In this document: piece after piece, positions 9,257 through 18,314 of the stretch
How positions within the stretch are numbered: position 1 is the stretch's first letter
Layout: every line of letters begins with the position of its first letter
Assembly: GCF_003852405.1 (NCBI RefSeq)
Contig: NZ_QAJM01000013.1
Span: forward strand, 1-64,000
Length of the DNA stretch: 64,000 nt
Reading direction: 5' to 3'
Source of the DNA: Pseudomonas sp. KBW05
GTDB lineage: Bacteria; Pseudomonadota; Gammaproteobacteria; Pseudomonadales; Pseudomonadaceae
Notes under the pieces: model-generated
What the model was told of the DNA's origin: nothing
What the model saw: only the letters and a program-made list of their open reading frames with translations
Databases searched by the model: none
Program-made: the position numbers and the translations under genes

Positions 9257-10039
9257 ATGATCCGCTCACTGTGGACGGCCAAGACCGGCCTCGAAGCCCA
9301 ACAAGGGCAAATGGACGTGATCGCCAACAACCTGGCGAACGTCAGCACCAACGGCTTCAAACGCTCGCGCGCGGTGTTCGAAGACCTGGTGTACCAGAAC
9401 GTGCGCCAGCCCGGCGCGCAAAGCAGCACCGACACGCGCCTGCCATCCGGCTTGCAGGTCGGCACCGGCGTGCGCGAAGTCGCCACCGAACGTCTGCACA
9501 CCCAAGGCAACCTGGAACAGACCAGCAGCTCCAAGGACCTGGCCATCAACGGCCTGGGCTTTTTCCAGGTGGACATGCCCGATGGCAGCACCGGCTACAC
9601 CCGCGACGGCAGCTTCCAGCTCGACTCCAACGGCGAGATGGTCACCTCCAACGGCTACAAACTCTCGGCCGGCGTGACCATCCCGGCCAACGCCACCGCG
9701 ATCACCATCAGCACCGACGGCATCGTCTCGGTGACCACGCCGAGTGCGTCCACCTCGACCCAGGTCGGCCAGCTCAACCTCGCGCTGTTCATCAACCCGG
9801 CCGGCCTGGAAAGCATCGGCCAGAACCTCTACCTGGAAACCGACGCCTCCGGCTCGCCCACCGAAACCACCCCGGGCCTGAACGGCGGCGGCACCTTGTC
9901 CCAGGGTTACGTGGAGACCTCCAACGTCAACGTGGTGGAAGAAATGGTCGGCATGATCCAGACCCAGCGCGCCTACGAAATCAACAGCAAGGCCGTCGAA
10001 AGCTCGGACGAGATGCTCCAGCGTCTGACCCAGCTCTGA
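9257..10039 (+). CDS. flgG: Flagellar distal rod protein FlgG
   Basis: This is the distal rod subunit, 260 residues, the standard FlgG length. It begins [16 protein letters not shown], carries the [19 protein letters not shown] signature and the FlgG-specific GLQVGTGV region, and ends in [20 protein letters not shown] followed by ESSDEMLQ. It lies between flgF and flgH as in most flagellar operons. Confidence 0.97.
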   Translation: MIRSLWTAKTGLEAQQGQMDVIANNLANVSTNGFKRSRAVFEDLVYQNVRQPGAQSSTDTRLPSGLQVGTGVREVATERLHTQGNLEQTSSSKDLAINGLGFFQVDMPDGSTGYTRDGSFQLDSNGEMVTSNGYKLSAGVTIPANATAITISTDGIVSVTTPSASTSTQVGQLNLALFINPAGLESIGQNLYLETDASGSPTETTPGLNGGGTLSQGYVETSNVNVVEEMVGMIQTQRAYEINSKAVESSDEMLQRLTQL

Positions 10040-10053
10040 GCGAGATCCCCACC

Positions 10054-10710
10054 ATGGCTCACAAATATCTACTCGCCTGCGTGCTGGCCCTCGCCGGTTG
10101 CGATCAACTGCCGCACAAACCGGTGGTGCCCGAAGAAGACCTGCCGGCGCCGGTCTACCCGTTGCGCCAGGCTAACGGTTCGATCTACCAAGGCAGCCTC
10201 GGCTCCCAGCCGCTGTTCGAAGACCGACGCCCGCGCCGGGTCGGCGACACCCTGACCATCCAACTGGAAGAACAGGTCAGCGCCAGCAAGAACTCCTCGT
10301 CCAACGCCAGCCGCGCCGGCTCCATGGGGCTGAAGTTCGCCACCACCTCCGCCCGTGCATCCCAGGTCGGCTCGTTTGGCATGGATGCCTCCACCACCCA
10401 CGACTTTATCGGCGCCGGCGGCTCCCAGGCGAACAACTCATTCACCGGGACCATCTCGGTGACGGTGATGCAAGTGATGCCCAACGGGCACCTGCGGGTG
10501 CGCGGCGACAAACAGATCGCGATCAACCAGGGCACCGAGTTCATCCGTTTCTCCGGGCTGGTCAACCCGCGCAGCATCACCGGCGAGAACACCGTGTCCT
10601 CGACCCAGGTGTCCCAGGCGCGCATCGAGTACGTGGGCGATGGCTATATCAACGAAGCGCAGCGCATGGGCTGGCTGCATCGCATCCTGCTGAACGTTTC
10701 ACCTTTTTGA
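10054..10710 (+). CDS. flgH: L-ring lipoprotein FlgH
   Basis: This is the outer-membrane L-ring subunit, 218 residues from the ATG at 10054. The short lipoprotein signal ends in the lipobox LAGC (Cys16), so the mature protein is lipid-anchored. The FlgH signatures are present: the [18 protein letters not shown] block and the [20 protein letters not shown] block, followed by [15 protein letters not shown]. The open frame extends upstream through flgG in another frame, but only this start has the signal peptide. Confidence 0.95.
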   Translation: MAHKYLLACVLALAGCDQLPHKPVVPEEDLPAPVYPLRQANGSIYQGSLGSQPLFEDRRPRRVGDTLTIQLEEQVSASKNSSSNASRAGSMGLKFATTSARASQVGSFGMDASTTHDFIGAGGSQANNSFTGTISVTVMQVMPNGHLRVRGDKQIAINQGTEFIRFSGLVNPRSITGENTVSSTQVSQARIEYVGDGYINEAQRMGWLHRILLNVSPF

Positions 10711-10721
10711 GTGACCCTGCC

Positions 10722-11831
10722 ATGTTCCTAAGAGCCGTCAGAATCCTGCTGCTGAGCTGCCCGTTGTGGCTGTGCGCAACGGCACACGCCGAGCAGATCC
10801 GCGACATCGCCGACTTTGCCGGCATCCGCCCCAACAGTCTGGTGGGCTACGGCCTGGTGGTGGGCCTGGACGGCAGCGGCGACCAGACCACGCAAAGCCC
10901 GTTCACCGAACAAGGCCTGACCAACATGCTCTCGCAGTTGGGCGTAACCCTGCCCGCCGGCGCGAACATGCAAATGCGCAACATCGCCGCGGTGATCGTC
11001 ACCGCCAACCTGCCCGCGCTGTCGCGCCCTGGCCAGCAGATCGACGTGGTGGTGTCGTCCATCGGCAACGCCAAGAGCCTGCGCGGCGGCACGTTATTAA
11101 TGACGCCGATGAAAGGCGCCGACGGCGAAGTCTACGCCGTGGCCCAGGGCAGCCTGCTGGTGGGCGGCGCCGGCGCGTCGGCCAACGGCACCAGCGTAAC
11201 GGTCAACCAACTGGCGGGTGGGCGCATCCCCCGCGGCGCGATCATCGAACGCGCGGTGGCGCTGAACCTGAACAACGAGCACGGCCTGCTCGGCCTGTCC
11301 CTGCACGAACCCGACTCCGCCACCGCACAACGCGTGGTCTATGCGATCAACCTGGACATGCGCCGCACCGTGGCCTCGGCCGTGGACGGCGGGCTGATCG
11401 AGATCCGGGGGCCGGTGTCGCCCAACGAACGCACCAACTTCATGGCCCGTATCGAAAGCATCGAAGTGCTGCCGATCCAGGCGCGACCGAAAGTCATCCT
11501 CGATTCGCGCACCGGCTCCATCGTGCTCAACAGCTCGGTGAAGCTGTACCGCGCGGCCGTGGCCCACGGCAATCTGTCGGTGATCATCGACACCACCAAC
11601 ACCGTCAGCCAGCCCGGCGCGTTCAGTGGCGGGCAGACCGCCGTCACGTCCCAGAGCAATATCTCCATCGAATCCCAAGGCGGTTCCCTGCACCTGCTCG
11701 AAGGCACGGCCAACTTGATGGACGTGATCAAGGGCCTCAACGCCCTCGGCGCCACGCCGCAAGACCTGATGGTGATCTTGCAGGCGCTCAAGGCCGCTGG
11801 ATCGCTGCGCGCTGAACTGGAAATCATCTGA
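10722..11831 (+). CDS. flgI: P-ring protein FlgI
   Basis: This is the periplasmic P-ring subunit, 369 residues from the ATG at 10722; a TTG at 10707 is an alternative that overlaps flgH. A Sec signal peptide (AVRILLLSCPLWLCATAHAEQ) precedes the mature N-terminus. The mature protein has the highly conserved RDIADFAGIRPNSLVGYGLV block and the VILDSRTGSIVLNSSVKL region. Its export and assembly should need FlgA. The stop overlaps the flgJ start (ATGA). Confidence 0.96.
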   Translation: MFLRAVRILLLSCPLWLCATAHAEQIRDIADFAGIRPNSLVGYGLVVGLDGSGDQTTQSPFTEQGLTNMLSQLGVTLPAGANMQMRNIAAVIVTANLPALSRPGQQIDVVVSSIGNAKSLRGGTLLMTPMKGADGEVYAVAQGSLLVGGAGASANGTSVTVNQLAGGRIPRGAIIERAVALNLNNEHGLLGLSLHEPDSATAQRVVYAINLDMRRTVASAVDGGLIEIRGPVSPNERTNFMARIESIEVLPIQARPKVILDSRTGSIVLNSSVKLYRAAVAHGNLSVIIDTTNTVSQPGAFSGGQTAVTSQSNISIESQGGSLHLLEGTANLMDVIKGLNALGATPQDLMVILQALKAAGSLRAELEII

Positions 11832-12721
11832 TGAAGAGCGCCGATCATTTCGCCCTGGATGTGCAAGGCCTCGATCACCTGCGCAACCGCGCCCACCTCG
11901 ACCCGCAGGCGGGACTCAAGGAGGCCAGCAAGCAATTCGAGGCGGTGTTTATCCAGATGATGCTCAAAAGCATGCGCGCGGCGGTGCCCAAGTCCGAGCT
12001 GTCGAGCAACTCACAAACCGAGATGTACACCGAAATGCTCGACCAGCAATGGGCGCAGAGCCTGTCGGGCAAGGGCATCGGCCTGGCTGAGCAGCTCACC
12101 CGGCAATTGAGTGGCTACACCAGCCAACAAAACCCCGAGCTGAGCGCCGCCACCACCGCATTCCTCGATCTGCCAACACGCTCGCCTTTCGAAGCCTGGA
12201 AACGCCGCGAAGTCAGCACCAGCAACAGCGACCAACCCGAGCACGTACAGGCCTTCATCACTCGCCTCAGCGGCCCGGCACAAACCGCCGCACGCAACAG
12301 TGGCGTGCCCGCCGAACTGATCCTGGCCCAGGCCGCACTGGAAACCGACTGGGGCCGACGCACCATCACCACCGCCCAGGGCGCCGACAGCCACAACCTC
12401 TTCGGCATCAAGGCCGGCAGCACCTGGCAAGGCGCGACCACCCAAGTGCTGACCACCGAATACAGCGACGCTGCAGCGCAAAAGCAGCTGGAAAGTTTCC
12501 GCGTGTACGCCAGCGACGAAGCCGCGTTCAGCGACTACGCCCGCCTGATGCGCAGCCGCCCCGGCTACGCCGCCGTGCGCACGGCCGGTGACGCACCGCA
12601 AGCCGCCGTCGCGCTGCAACAGGGCGGTTACGCCACCGACCCGCGTTATGCACAGAAGCTGATTTCCGTCATGGCCACCATCGGCCCCTTGCCCACCACA
12701 CAAGCGCGCAACGATTTATAG
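11831..12721 (+). CDS. flgJ: Rod cap and peptidoglycan hydrolase FlgJ
   Basis: This is a dual-function rod-assembly protein of 296 residues. The N-terminal rod-binding domain (residues about 25-95) includes KQFEAVFIQMMLKSMR. The C-terminal glucosaminidase/muramidase domain (about 135-285) has ELILAQAALETDWG with the catalytic Glu, then HNLFGIKAGSTWQG. It would cut peptidoglycan locally for the rod. It ends the flgB-J unit; flgK starts 65 bases later behind its own FliA-type promoter. Confidence 0.96.
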   Translation: MKSADHFALDVQGLDHLRNRAHLDPQAGLKEASKQFEAVFIQMMLKSMRAAVPKSELSSNSQTEMYTEMLDQQWAQSLSGKGIGLAEQLTRQLSGYTSQQNPELSAATTAFLDLPTRSPFEAWKRREVSTSNSDQPEHVQAFITRLSGPAQTAARNSGVPAELILAQAALETDWGRRTITTAQGADSHNLFGIKAGSTWQGATTQVLTTEYSDAAAQKQLESFRVYASDEAAFSDYARLMRSRPGYAAVRTAGDAPQAAVALQQGGYATDPRYAQKLISVMATIGPLPTTQARNDL

Positions 12722-12729
12722 GCCAGGGG

Positions 12730-12757
12730 TCAATTCACCCCTTCGCCGGGCCGATAG
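12730..12757 (+). promoter_or_regulatory. FliA (sigma-28) promoter of flgKL
   Basis: TCAA, then 16 bases beginning TTC, then GCCGATAG, ending 29 bases before the flgK start. It has the same spacing as the other FliA sites in the window, and the same TCAATTC -35 variant as the motAB site. It lets hook-associated proteins be made late, independently of the flgB-J operon. Confidence 0.8.
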
Positions 12758-12786
12758 TGCCAAGCATGTAGCCCAGGAGCTTCTCG

Positions 12787-14391
12787 ATGAGCATTATTTC
12801 CATTGGCGTCAGCGGCCTGACCGCCGCGCAGATCGCCCTCAGCACCAGCAGCAGCAACACCACCAACGCCTACACGGCGGGCTACACCTTGCAGGTGGCG
12901 AACTTCTCCGAGTCCACCTCGGGCAGCGGCGTGCAGATTTCCAGTGTGGATCGCCAATACAACCAGTTCGTCACCACCCAGCTCAACAGCTCCATCAGCG
13001 CCGAAAGCGCCCTGTCCACCTACCAGACTGAAGTCGATCAGATCGACAGCCTGCTCGCCGACGGCGACGCCAGCCTCGACACGCTGATGCAGAGTTTCTT
13101 CTCGGCCCTGCAAACCCTGACCTCCGACGCCAGCGACACCGCCGCCCGCGAAGAAGTGATCGGCGCCGCGCAAACCCTGACCTCGCAGTTCACCCAACTG
13201 GGCAGCTACCTCGACGACATGGCCAACGACGTCAACAGCCAGATCGACGACCAAGTCAGCCAGGTCAACGACCTCACCGAACAGATCGCCGGGCTCAACA
13301 AAAAGATCAGCCTCAGCGACGCCCTCGGTTCCACCTCCAACGCCCTGCTCGACCAGCGCGACTTGCTCGTCAGCCAACTCAGCGAACTGGTGGATGTCGA
13401 CGTCACCACCCAGGACAACGGCAGCTACACCGTGTCCCTGAGCAACGGCCTGGCGTTGGTGTCGGGCAACAGCAGCTTCGACCTGCAAACCGCCGTCTCG
13501 GCCAGCGACCCGACACAAACCGTGGTCACCTACGTGGACGCCGCCGGCCACACCACCACACTCGACGACTCGGTGTTTGAAGGCGGCTCCCTCGGCGGCC
13601 TGATGGACTTTCGCGACGACAGCCTGAGCGATGCGCAAAACCAACTGGGCATCCTCGCCGTCAGCCTGACCCAAGCCTTCAACACCTTGCAGGCCTCCGG
13701 CATCGACCTCAATGGCGACAGCGGCACCGCACTGTTCTCGGTAGATGACCCAAGCGTCTACGGCAACACCAGCAACACCGGCGACGCGACCCTCAGCGCC
13801 ACCTTCAGCGACGACGTCAGCGCCCTCGCCGCCACCGACTACACCGTCAGCTATTCCGACAGCGACGGCTACAGCGTGACCCGCAACGACACCGGCGCCA
13901 GCGTCACCTCGGCCTACGACAGCGGCACGCTGACCTTCGCCGGCATGAGCGTGGCCATCAGCGGCACCGCGGATGACGGCGACAGCTTCCTGGTCTTGCC
14001 CACGCGCAACGCCGCCAGCAGCTTCACCACCCTGACCAGCGACGGCAGCCTGATCGCGGCCGGCACGTCCACCGGCAGCAGCGACAACAGCAACGCCCTG
14101 GCCATGCTCAACCTGCAAACCGACAGCATCGTCGGCGGCAGCAAGACCCTCAGCCAAACCTATTCGGCGCTGGTCAGCGACGTGGGCAGCACCGCGAGCA
14201 AAGTCGCCGGGCAACTGGAAACCCAGACCAGCCTCACCGAGCAACTGACCACGCTGCAACAGTCCGAATCGGGGGTCAACCTGGATGAAGAGGCGGCCAA
14301 CCTGATCGTCTACCAGCAGTACTACCAGGCCTGCGCGAAGGTGGTTGAAGTGGGCACCAGCCTGCTCGACACCATCCTCGACATCAACTAA
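12787..14391 (+). CDS. flgK: Hook-filament junction protein FlgK (HAP1)
   Basis: This is the first hook-associated protein, 534 residues. The N-terminal motif SIISIGVSGLTAAQIALSTS is followed by NTTNAYTAGYTLQVANF. Then come the long D1 helices and the variable D2 domain. The C-terminal helix has the FlgK signature SGVNLDEEAANLIVYQQYYQ. Composition is Ser/Thr/Asp-rich with few Lys and no Trp in the core, as in exported axial proteins. A strong GGAGC ribosome-binding site precedes the ATG. FlgN would be its chaperone. Confidence 0.96.
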   Translation: MSIISIGVSGLTAAQIALSTSSSNTTNAYTAGYTLQVANFSESTSGSGVQISSVDRQYNQFVTTQLNSSISAESALSTYQTEVDQIDSLLADGDASLDTLMQSFFSALQTLTSDASDTAAREEVIGAAQTLTSQFTQLGSYLDDMANDVNSQIDDQVSQVNDLTEQIAGLNKKISLSDALGSTSNALLDQRDLLVSQLSELVDVDVTTQDNGSYTVSLSNGLALVSGNSSFDLQTAVSASDPTQTVVTYVDAAGHTTTLDDSVFEGGSLGGLMDFRDDSLSDAQNQLGILAVSLTQAFNTLQASGIDLNGDSGTALFSVDDPSVYGNTSNTGDATLSATFSDDVSALAATDYTVSYSDSDGYSVTRNDTGASVTSAYDSGTLTFAGMSVAISGTADDGDSFLVLPTRNAASSFTTLTSDGSLIAAGTSTGSSDNSNALAMLNLQTDSIVGGSKTLSQTYSALVSDVGSTASKVAGQLETQTSLTEQLTTLQQSESGVNLDEEAANLIVYQQYYQACAKVVEVGTSLLDTILDIN

Positions 14392-14403
14392 CGGAGCCAC
14401 GCC

Positions 14404-15600
14404 ATGCGCCTGAGCAGTGCGACGATTTACAACCAGAGCCTCAACTCCATGCTGGCCCAGGAAAGTGCCTACCAGACCGCCGCCCAGCAAGTGGCCAGCG
14501 GCACGCGGGTGGTTACGCCGTCCGACGACTCACTGGCTGCTGCGCAAGCCGTCAACGTGCGCCAGGCGATTGCCGCCAATGAGCAATACGCCGATGCGCG
14601 CAGCAGCATCAGCACGTCGTTGTCCCAGGAAGAAAGCACTCTGGACAGCATCAACGATGCAATCACCAGCGCGCGCTCGCTGATCGTGCAGGCCAACAAC
14701 GGTACGTTGAGCGACGCCGATCGCGAGTCCATCGCCACGTCTTTGCAAGGCGTGTACGACACCCTTGTCACCCTGGCCAACGCCACCGACAGCAACGGCA
14801 ACTACCTGTTTTCCGGCTACCAGAGCCAAAGCCCGGCGTTCGCGGCGGACGCCGACGGCAACATGGTTTACCAGGGTGACAGCAATGTGGTCACGCAATT
14901 GGTCAGTTCCACCCAAAGCATGGCCAGCGGCGACACCGGCGCGACGATTTTCCAATCGGTGAGCAGCTCGGCGGGTTTTATCGCCGAAGCCGGCGACAAC
15001 AGCGGCAGCGTGACCTTCAACGGCCCGACCATCACCGACACCACAGCCGCCAACTACGGCACCGGCTTCAGTCTGACCTTCAGCACCGCCGCCGACGGCA
15101 CCGCGCAATACAGCCTCGACGGCGCCACCCCGGTGGCCTACACCTCGGGCGACACCCTGCAAGTCAACGGCCTGTCCCTGACCCTCAGCGGCACCCCGGT
15201 GGACGGTGACAGCATCACCGTCAGCAAAGCCGCCGACGCCGACCCGGACCTGTTCGCCACCCTGAAAAACCTGATTTCCGTACTGCAAACCCCCGTGGAA
15301 ACCGACGCCGACCGAGCCAACCTGAACAACACCCTCTCCACCGCCAGCCGCCAACTGAGCAATGCCCAGGACACGGTACTGACGGTGCAGACCTCGGTGG
15401 GTTCGCGGCTCAATCAACTGGACGTGCTCGACACCATCGGCGACGACCTGGCGCTGAGCTACACGGAGCGGTTGTCGGGGTTGGTGGATGCGGACTACAC
15501 CGAGTCGGTGACGCAATACACCTCGCTGCAAGTGGCGTTGCAGGCGGCGCAGCAGACGTTTGTCAGCATTCAGAAGATGTCCCTGTTCGAATACATCTAA
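14404..15600 (+). CDS. flgL: Hook-filament junction protein FlgL (HAP3)
   Basis: This is the third hook-associated protein, 398 residues, with a flagellin-like N-terminus (MRLSSATIYNQSLNSMLAQE and VASGTRVVTPSDDSLAAAQA). The C-terminal D0 helix is SLQVALQAAQQTFVSIQKMS, ending LFEYI. It lies 12 bases after flgK and shares its promoter. The transcription unit ends at a REP palindrome that separates it from the convergent fliR. Confidence 0.95.
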   Translation: MRLSSATIYNQSLNSMLAQESAYQTAAQQVASGTRVVTPSDDSLAAAQAVNVRQAIAANEQYADARSSISTSLSQEESTLDSINDAITSARSLIVQANNGTLSDADRESIATSLQGVYDTLVTLANATDSNGNYLFSGYQSQSPAFAADADGNMVYQGDSNVVTQLVSSTQSMASGDTGATIFQSVSSSAGFIAEAGDNSGSVTFNGPTITDTTAANYGTGFSLTFSTAADGTAQYSLDGATPVAYTSGDTLQVNGLSLTLSGTPVDGDSITVSKAADADPDLFATLKNLISVLQTPVETDADRANLNNTLSTASRQLSNAQDTVLTVQTSVGSRLNQLDVLDTIGDDLALSYTERLSGLVDADYTESVTQYTSLQVALQAAQQTFVSIQKMSLFEYI

Positions 15601-15621
15601 CCGCCTGAACCGGATAAAAAC

Positions 15622-15710
15622 TGTGGGAGCGGGCTTGCTCGCGAATGCGGTGGTTCAGGTAAAAATCCATTGACTGACACACCGCTTTCGCGAACAAGCC
15701 CGCTCCCACA
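15622..15710. repeat. REP palindrome between flgL and fliR
   Basis: Two inverted arms (GTGGGAGCGGGCTTGCTCGC and its complement) are separated by about 45 bases. This is a typical P. fluorescens-type REP doublet. It sits between the convergent ends of flgL and fliR, where it can act as a transcript boundary. Confidence 0.85.
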
Positions 15711-15711
15711 T

Positions 15712-16500
15712 TTAAGGAAGGGCCATGTTATCCACCAGGTACTGCATGAAATGCAGGGTATTGCTGAGCAACGTCGCCAGAAACGGCCCCAGGTCGCCCA
15801 TCACCACCATCAGCAGAATCAGCCCCACCGATAACGTCAGCGGAAAGCCCACCGAAAATACCGTGAGCTGCGGCGACACGCGGTTGAGGATGCCCATGGC
15901 CAAGCTGATGATCAGCAACGTGCCCACCATCGGCAACGCCAGCAACAAGCCGGTCAAATAGATCGTGCTGCCGTACCGCGCAATCAGCTGCCAGGCGTTC
16001 GGGTCGAATCGCAGGTTGCCAATCGGCAAGGTCTTGAACGTGCCGGCCAGCAGTTCCAGCACCATCAAGTGCCCGTCGAGCGCGAGGAACATCAGCACGG
16101 TGATCATCCCCAGGTACCGTGACAGCACCAGGCTGTTGGTGCTGGTATCAGCCGAGAAGAACGTGGCAAACGCCAAGCCCATCTGCATGCCGCAGATGTC
16201 GCCGGTCATCTCCACCACCGCCAGGGTCACGCGCATGACCATGCCCAGCGCCATGCCGATCAGCACTTGTTCCACGATCACGCCGAGCCCCGGCCAGGAG
16301 AACAGCGCCACCTGGGGCAACGGCGGCAGGTTTGGCGCCAACAGGAACGCCAGCAACATCGCCAGCCCGACCTTGACCTGGTTCGACACGTTCTTGTGCC
16401 CCAGGATCGGGTCGCTCATCAGGTACGCCAGCACTCGGCAGAACGGCCAGAAAAAACTGGTCAGCCACAGTTGCAGTTGCGCCGAGCTGACTTCGATCAC
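15712..16500 (-). CDS. fliR: Flagellar export gate protein FliR
   Basis: This is an integral-membrane subunit of the type III export gate (FliPQR core), 262 residues. It has several hydrophobic helices and the family motif region PILGHKNVSNQVKVGLAMLL. The ICGMQMGLAFATFF and QLTVFSVGFPLTLSVG segments are characteristic. It is the last gene of the fliL-R run and starts six bases after fliQ ends. Confidence 0.94.
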   Translation of the reverse strand: MIEVSSAQLQLWLTSFFWPFCRVLAYLMSDPILGHKNVSNQVKVGLAMLLAFLLAPNLPPLPQVALFSWPGLGVIVEQVLIGMALGMVMRVTLAVVEMTGDICGMQMGLAFATFFSADTSTNSLVLSRYLGMITVLMFLALDGHLMVLELLAGTFKTLPIGNLRFDPNAWQLIARYGSTIYLTGLLLALPMVGTLLIISLAMGILNRVSPQLTVFSVGFPLTLSVGLILLMVVMGDLGPFLATLLSNTLHFMQYLVDNMALP

Positions 16501-16506
16501 GGCGGG

Positions 16507-16776
16507 TCAGCCGATCAGCGTGGGCAGGCTGGTGAACAGGGCGCGGGTGTAGTCCACGAGCATTTCCATGATCAACGGCCCGGCGATCACCAGCACCACG
16601 CACACGCCGATGATCTTGGGGATAAACGACAGGGTGGATTCGTTGATCTGCGTGGCGGCCTGGAACAGGCTCACCAACAGGCCGATAAACAGGGTCACGA
16701 ACAACACGGGCGCGGCCACGATCATGCTCATGCGCATGCCTTTGTAAGCCAGGTCCATCACCATTTCCGGGGTCAT
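16507..16776 (-). CDS. fliQ: Flagellar export gate protein FliQ
   Basis: This is a small two-helix subunit of the export gate, 89 residues from the ATG at 16776, matching the family length and its MTPEMVMDL N-terminus. The ATQINESTLSFIPKIIG motif between the two membrane segments is the FliQ hallmark. Upstream in-frame extension would run into fliP coding sequence. Confidence 0.95.
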   Translation of the reverse strand: MTPEMVMDLAYKGMRMSMIVAAPVLFVTLFIGLLVSLFQAATQINESTLSFIPKIIGVCVVLVIAGPLIMEMLVDYTRALFTSLPTLIG

Positions 16777-16789
16777 CGGCGGCGCCTCA

Positions 16790-17470
16790 TCAGGTGTAAA
16801 AACTCTGCGCCAGCGAACCCAGCAGCAATTGCCAGCCGTCCACCAGCACAAACAGCATCAGCTTGAACGGCAGGGAAATCGTGGCCGGCGGCACCATCAT
16901 CATGCCCAGCGCCATCAGCACGCTCGCCACCACCAGGTCGATGATCAGGAACGGGATAAAGATGGTGAAACCGGCCTGGAACGCGGTCTTCAGTTCGCTG
17001 GTGACAAACGACGGCAGCAGCACGCGCATGGGCACGTCGTCGGGGCCTTGCAGGTCGTCGATCTGCGCCAGCCGCGCGAACAGGGCAAGGTCGCCCTGGC
17101 GGGTCTGGGTCAGCATGAATTTGCGAAACGGCTGGCTGCCGTCCTTGAGGAATTGTTCCACCGAGATTTCATCGTGGGAGAACGGCAACCAGGCCTTTTC
17201 GTAAGCCTGATCCAGGGTCGGCGACATCACGAAAAACGTCAGGAACAACGCCAGCCCCAACAGCACCTGGTTCGGCGGCGCCGAGGTGGTGCCGATGGCC
17301 GTGCGCAGCAAGCCGAGCACAATGATGATGCGGGTGAAGCCGGTCATCATCAGCAATATCGCCGGCAGGAACGCCATGGCGCTGAGCAGCAACAGGGTTT
17401 GCAGGCTCAGCGACCATTGCTGGCCGCCGGCTTGCCCGGTGAAGGCGCTGAGGCCCTCCATGCCGGTCAT
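16790..17470 (-). CDS. fliP: Flagellar export gate protein FliP, without a leader peptide
   Basis: This is the core export-gate subunit, 226 residues. The start at 17470 overlaps the fliO stop (ATGA). The family blocks are intact: [17 protein letters not shown] followed by [20 protein letters not shown], and the C-terminal [19 protein letters not shown]. The start gives only about 20 hydrophilic residues before the [14 protein letters not shown] segment, so the cleavable signal peptide found in E. coli FliP (245 residues) is missing. The extra upstream codons in this frame read through fliO and are not signal-like. Confidence 0.93.
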   Translation of the reverse strand: MTGMEGLSAFTGQAGGQQWSLSLQTLLLLSAMAFLPAILLMMTGFTRIIIVLGLLRTAIGTTSAPPNQVLLGLALFLTFFVMSPTLDQAYEKAWLPFSHDEISVEQFLKDGSQPFRKFMLTQTRQGDLALFARLAQIDDLQGPDDVPMRVLLPSFVTSELKTAFQAGFTIFIPFLIIDLVVASVLMALGMMMVPPATISLPFKLMLFVLVDGWQLLLGSLAQSFYT

Positions 17471-17847
17471 GAAGCACGCCCTTTGCGGGTCAAGGCATTG
17501 GCCAGACGCTCGGCAAAACCGCCCGCGACCACCGCTTCGGGCTCCACTTGCGGCGCGTCCATCTGCGCCAGCGCCGTGACCTGCTGCGCCGTCACGCCCA
17601 GCACCAGCCATTGCCCACGCACTTCCACAATCACCACTTTCTCGCGCTGCCCCAGGCCCGTGCTGCTGACCACGCGCAGCTGCTTGCCCGGCACCAAAGC
17701 TCGCGTGCCCATGCGCCGGGCGAGCCAGCCAAACACCAGCACGCAGCCCAGCACCACGGCCAGGGCCAGGGCGGTTTTACCCAGCAGCGCCAGGTTCATC
17801 ACGCTGTCGGTGGGCACGCCGAGCGGCGCCGGGCTCGGGCTGTTCAT
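17467..17847 (-). CDS. fliO: Flagellar export accessory protein FliO
   Basis: This is a single-pass membrane protein of 126 residues that stabilises FliP during export-gate assembly. The membrane helix ([20 protein letters not shown]) is near residues 27-46. The FliO/MopB-like cytosolic domain follows ([20 protein letters not shown], then [13 protein letters not shown]). It overlaps fliN upstream and fliP downstream by four bases each. Confidence 0.9.
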   Translation of the reverse strand: MNSPSPAPLGVPTDSVMNLALLGKTALALAVVLGCVLVFGWLARRMGTRALVPGKQLRVVSSTGLGQREKVVIVEVRGQWLVLGVTAQQVTALAQMDAPQVEPEAVVAGGFAERLANALTRKGRAS

Positions 17848-18314
17848 CGGTTGAGCTTTTGCACGCGCTCGGACGGCGTGATGATTTCGGTGATACGGAT
17901 CCCGTACTTGTCATCCACCACCACCACTTCGCCCTGGGCGATCAGGTAGCTGTTGATCAGGATGTCCATCGGCTCGCCCGCCAGGCCATCCAGCGCCAGC
18001 ACCGAGCCCTGGGCCAGCTCCAGCAACTGCTTGATGGTGATGCGCGTACGGCCCAGCTCCACGCTGAGCTTGACCGGAATATCCATGATCATTTCCAGCT
18101 CACGCGCAGCGGCAGTGGGCGGCGCCGGCGCCAGCGGCTTGAACACGCTGGAACCGACGCTCGGCGCCGGGCTTTCCAGCGCCGCATCGGCCGCCTCTTG
18201 TTCGGCCAGGGCAATCGCCCACGGGTCGTCTGCCCCTTCGGCGATGGTTTGTTCGGCCAGGGCGTCGGCCCATTCATCCGGCTCTTGGGGCTCGGTAACA
18301 GTTGGATCAGTCAT
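17844..18314 (-). CDS. fliN: Flagellar motor switch protein FliN
   Basis: This is a C-ring subunit of 156 residues. The N-terminal half is acidic and low in complexity. The C-terminal SpoA domain (about residues 80-150) has LSVELGRTRITIKQLLELA, then LNSYLIAQGEVVVVDDKYG-like sequence with the family's GEVVVVDDKYGIRIT core. It overlaps fliM by eight bases upstream and fliO by four downstream. Confidence 0.95.
   Translation of the reverse strand: MTDPTVTEPQEPDEWADALAEQTIAEGADDPWAIALAEQEAADAALESPAPSVGSSVFKPLAPAPPTAAARELEMIMDIPVKLSVELGRTRITIKQLLELAQGSVLALDGLAGEPMDILINSYLIAQGEVVVVDDKYGIRITEIITPSERVQKLNR

Noticed and set aside
12730-14490. 586-codon open frame on the minus strand
   Set aside because: It is the antisense of flgK, made of Gly/Val/Ala-rich text from GC-biased third positions. 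FlgK is well supported on the plus strand.
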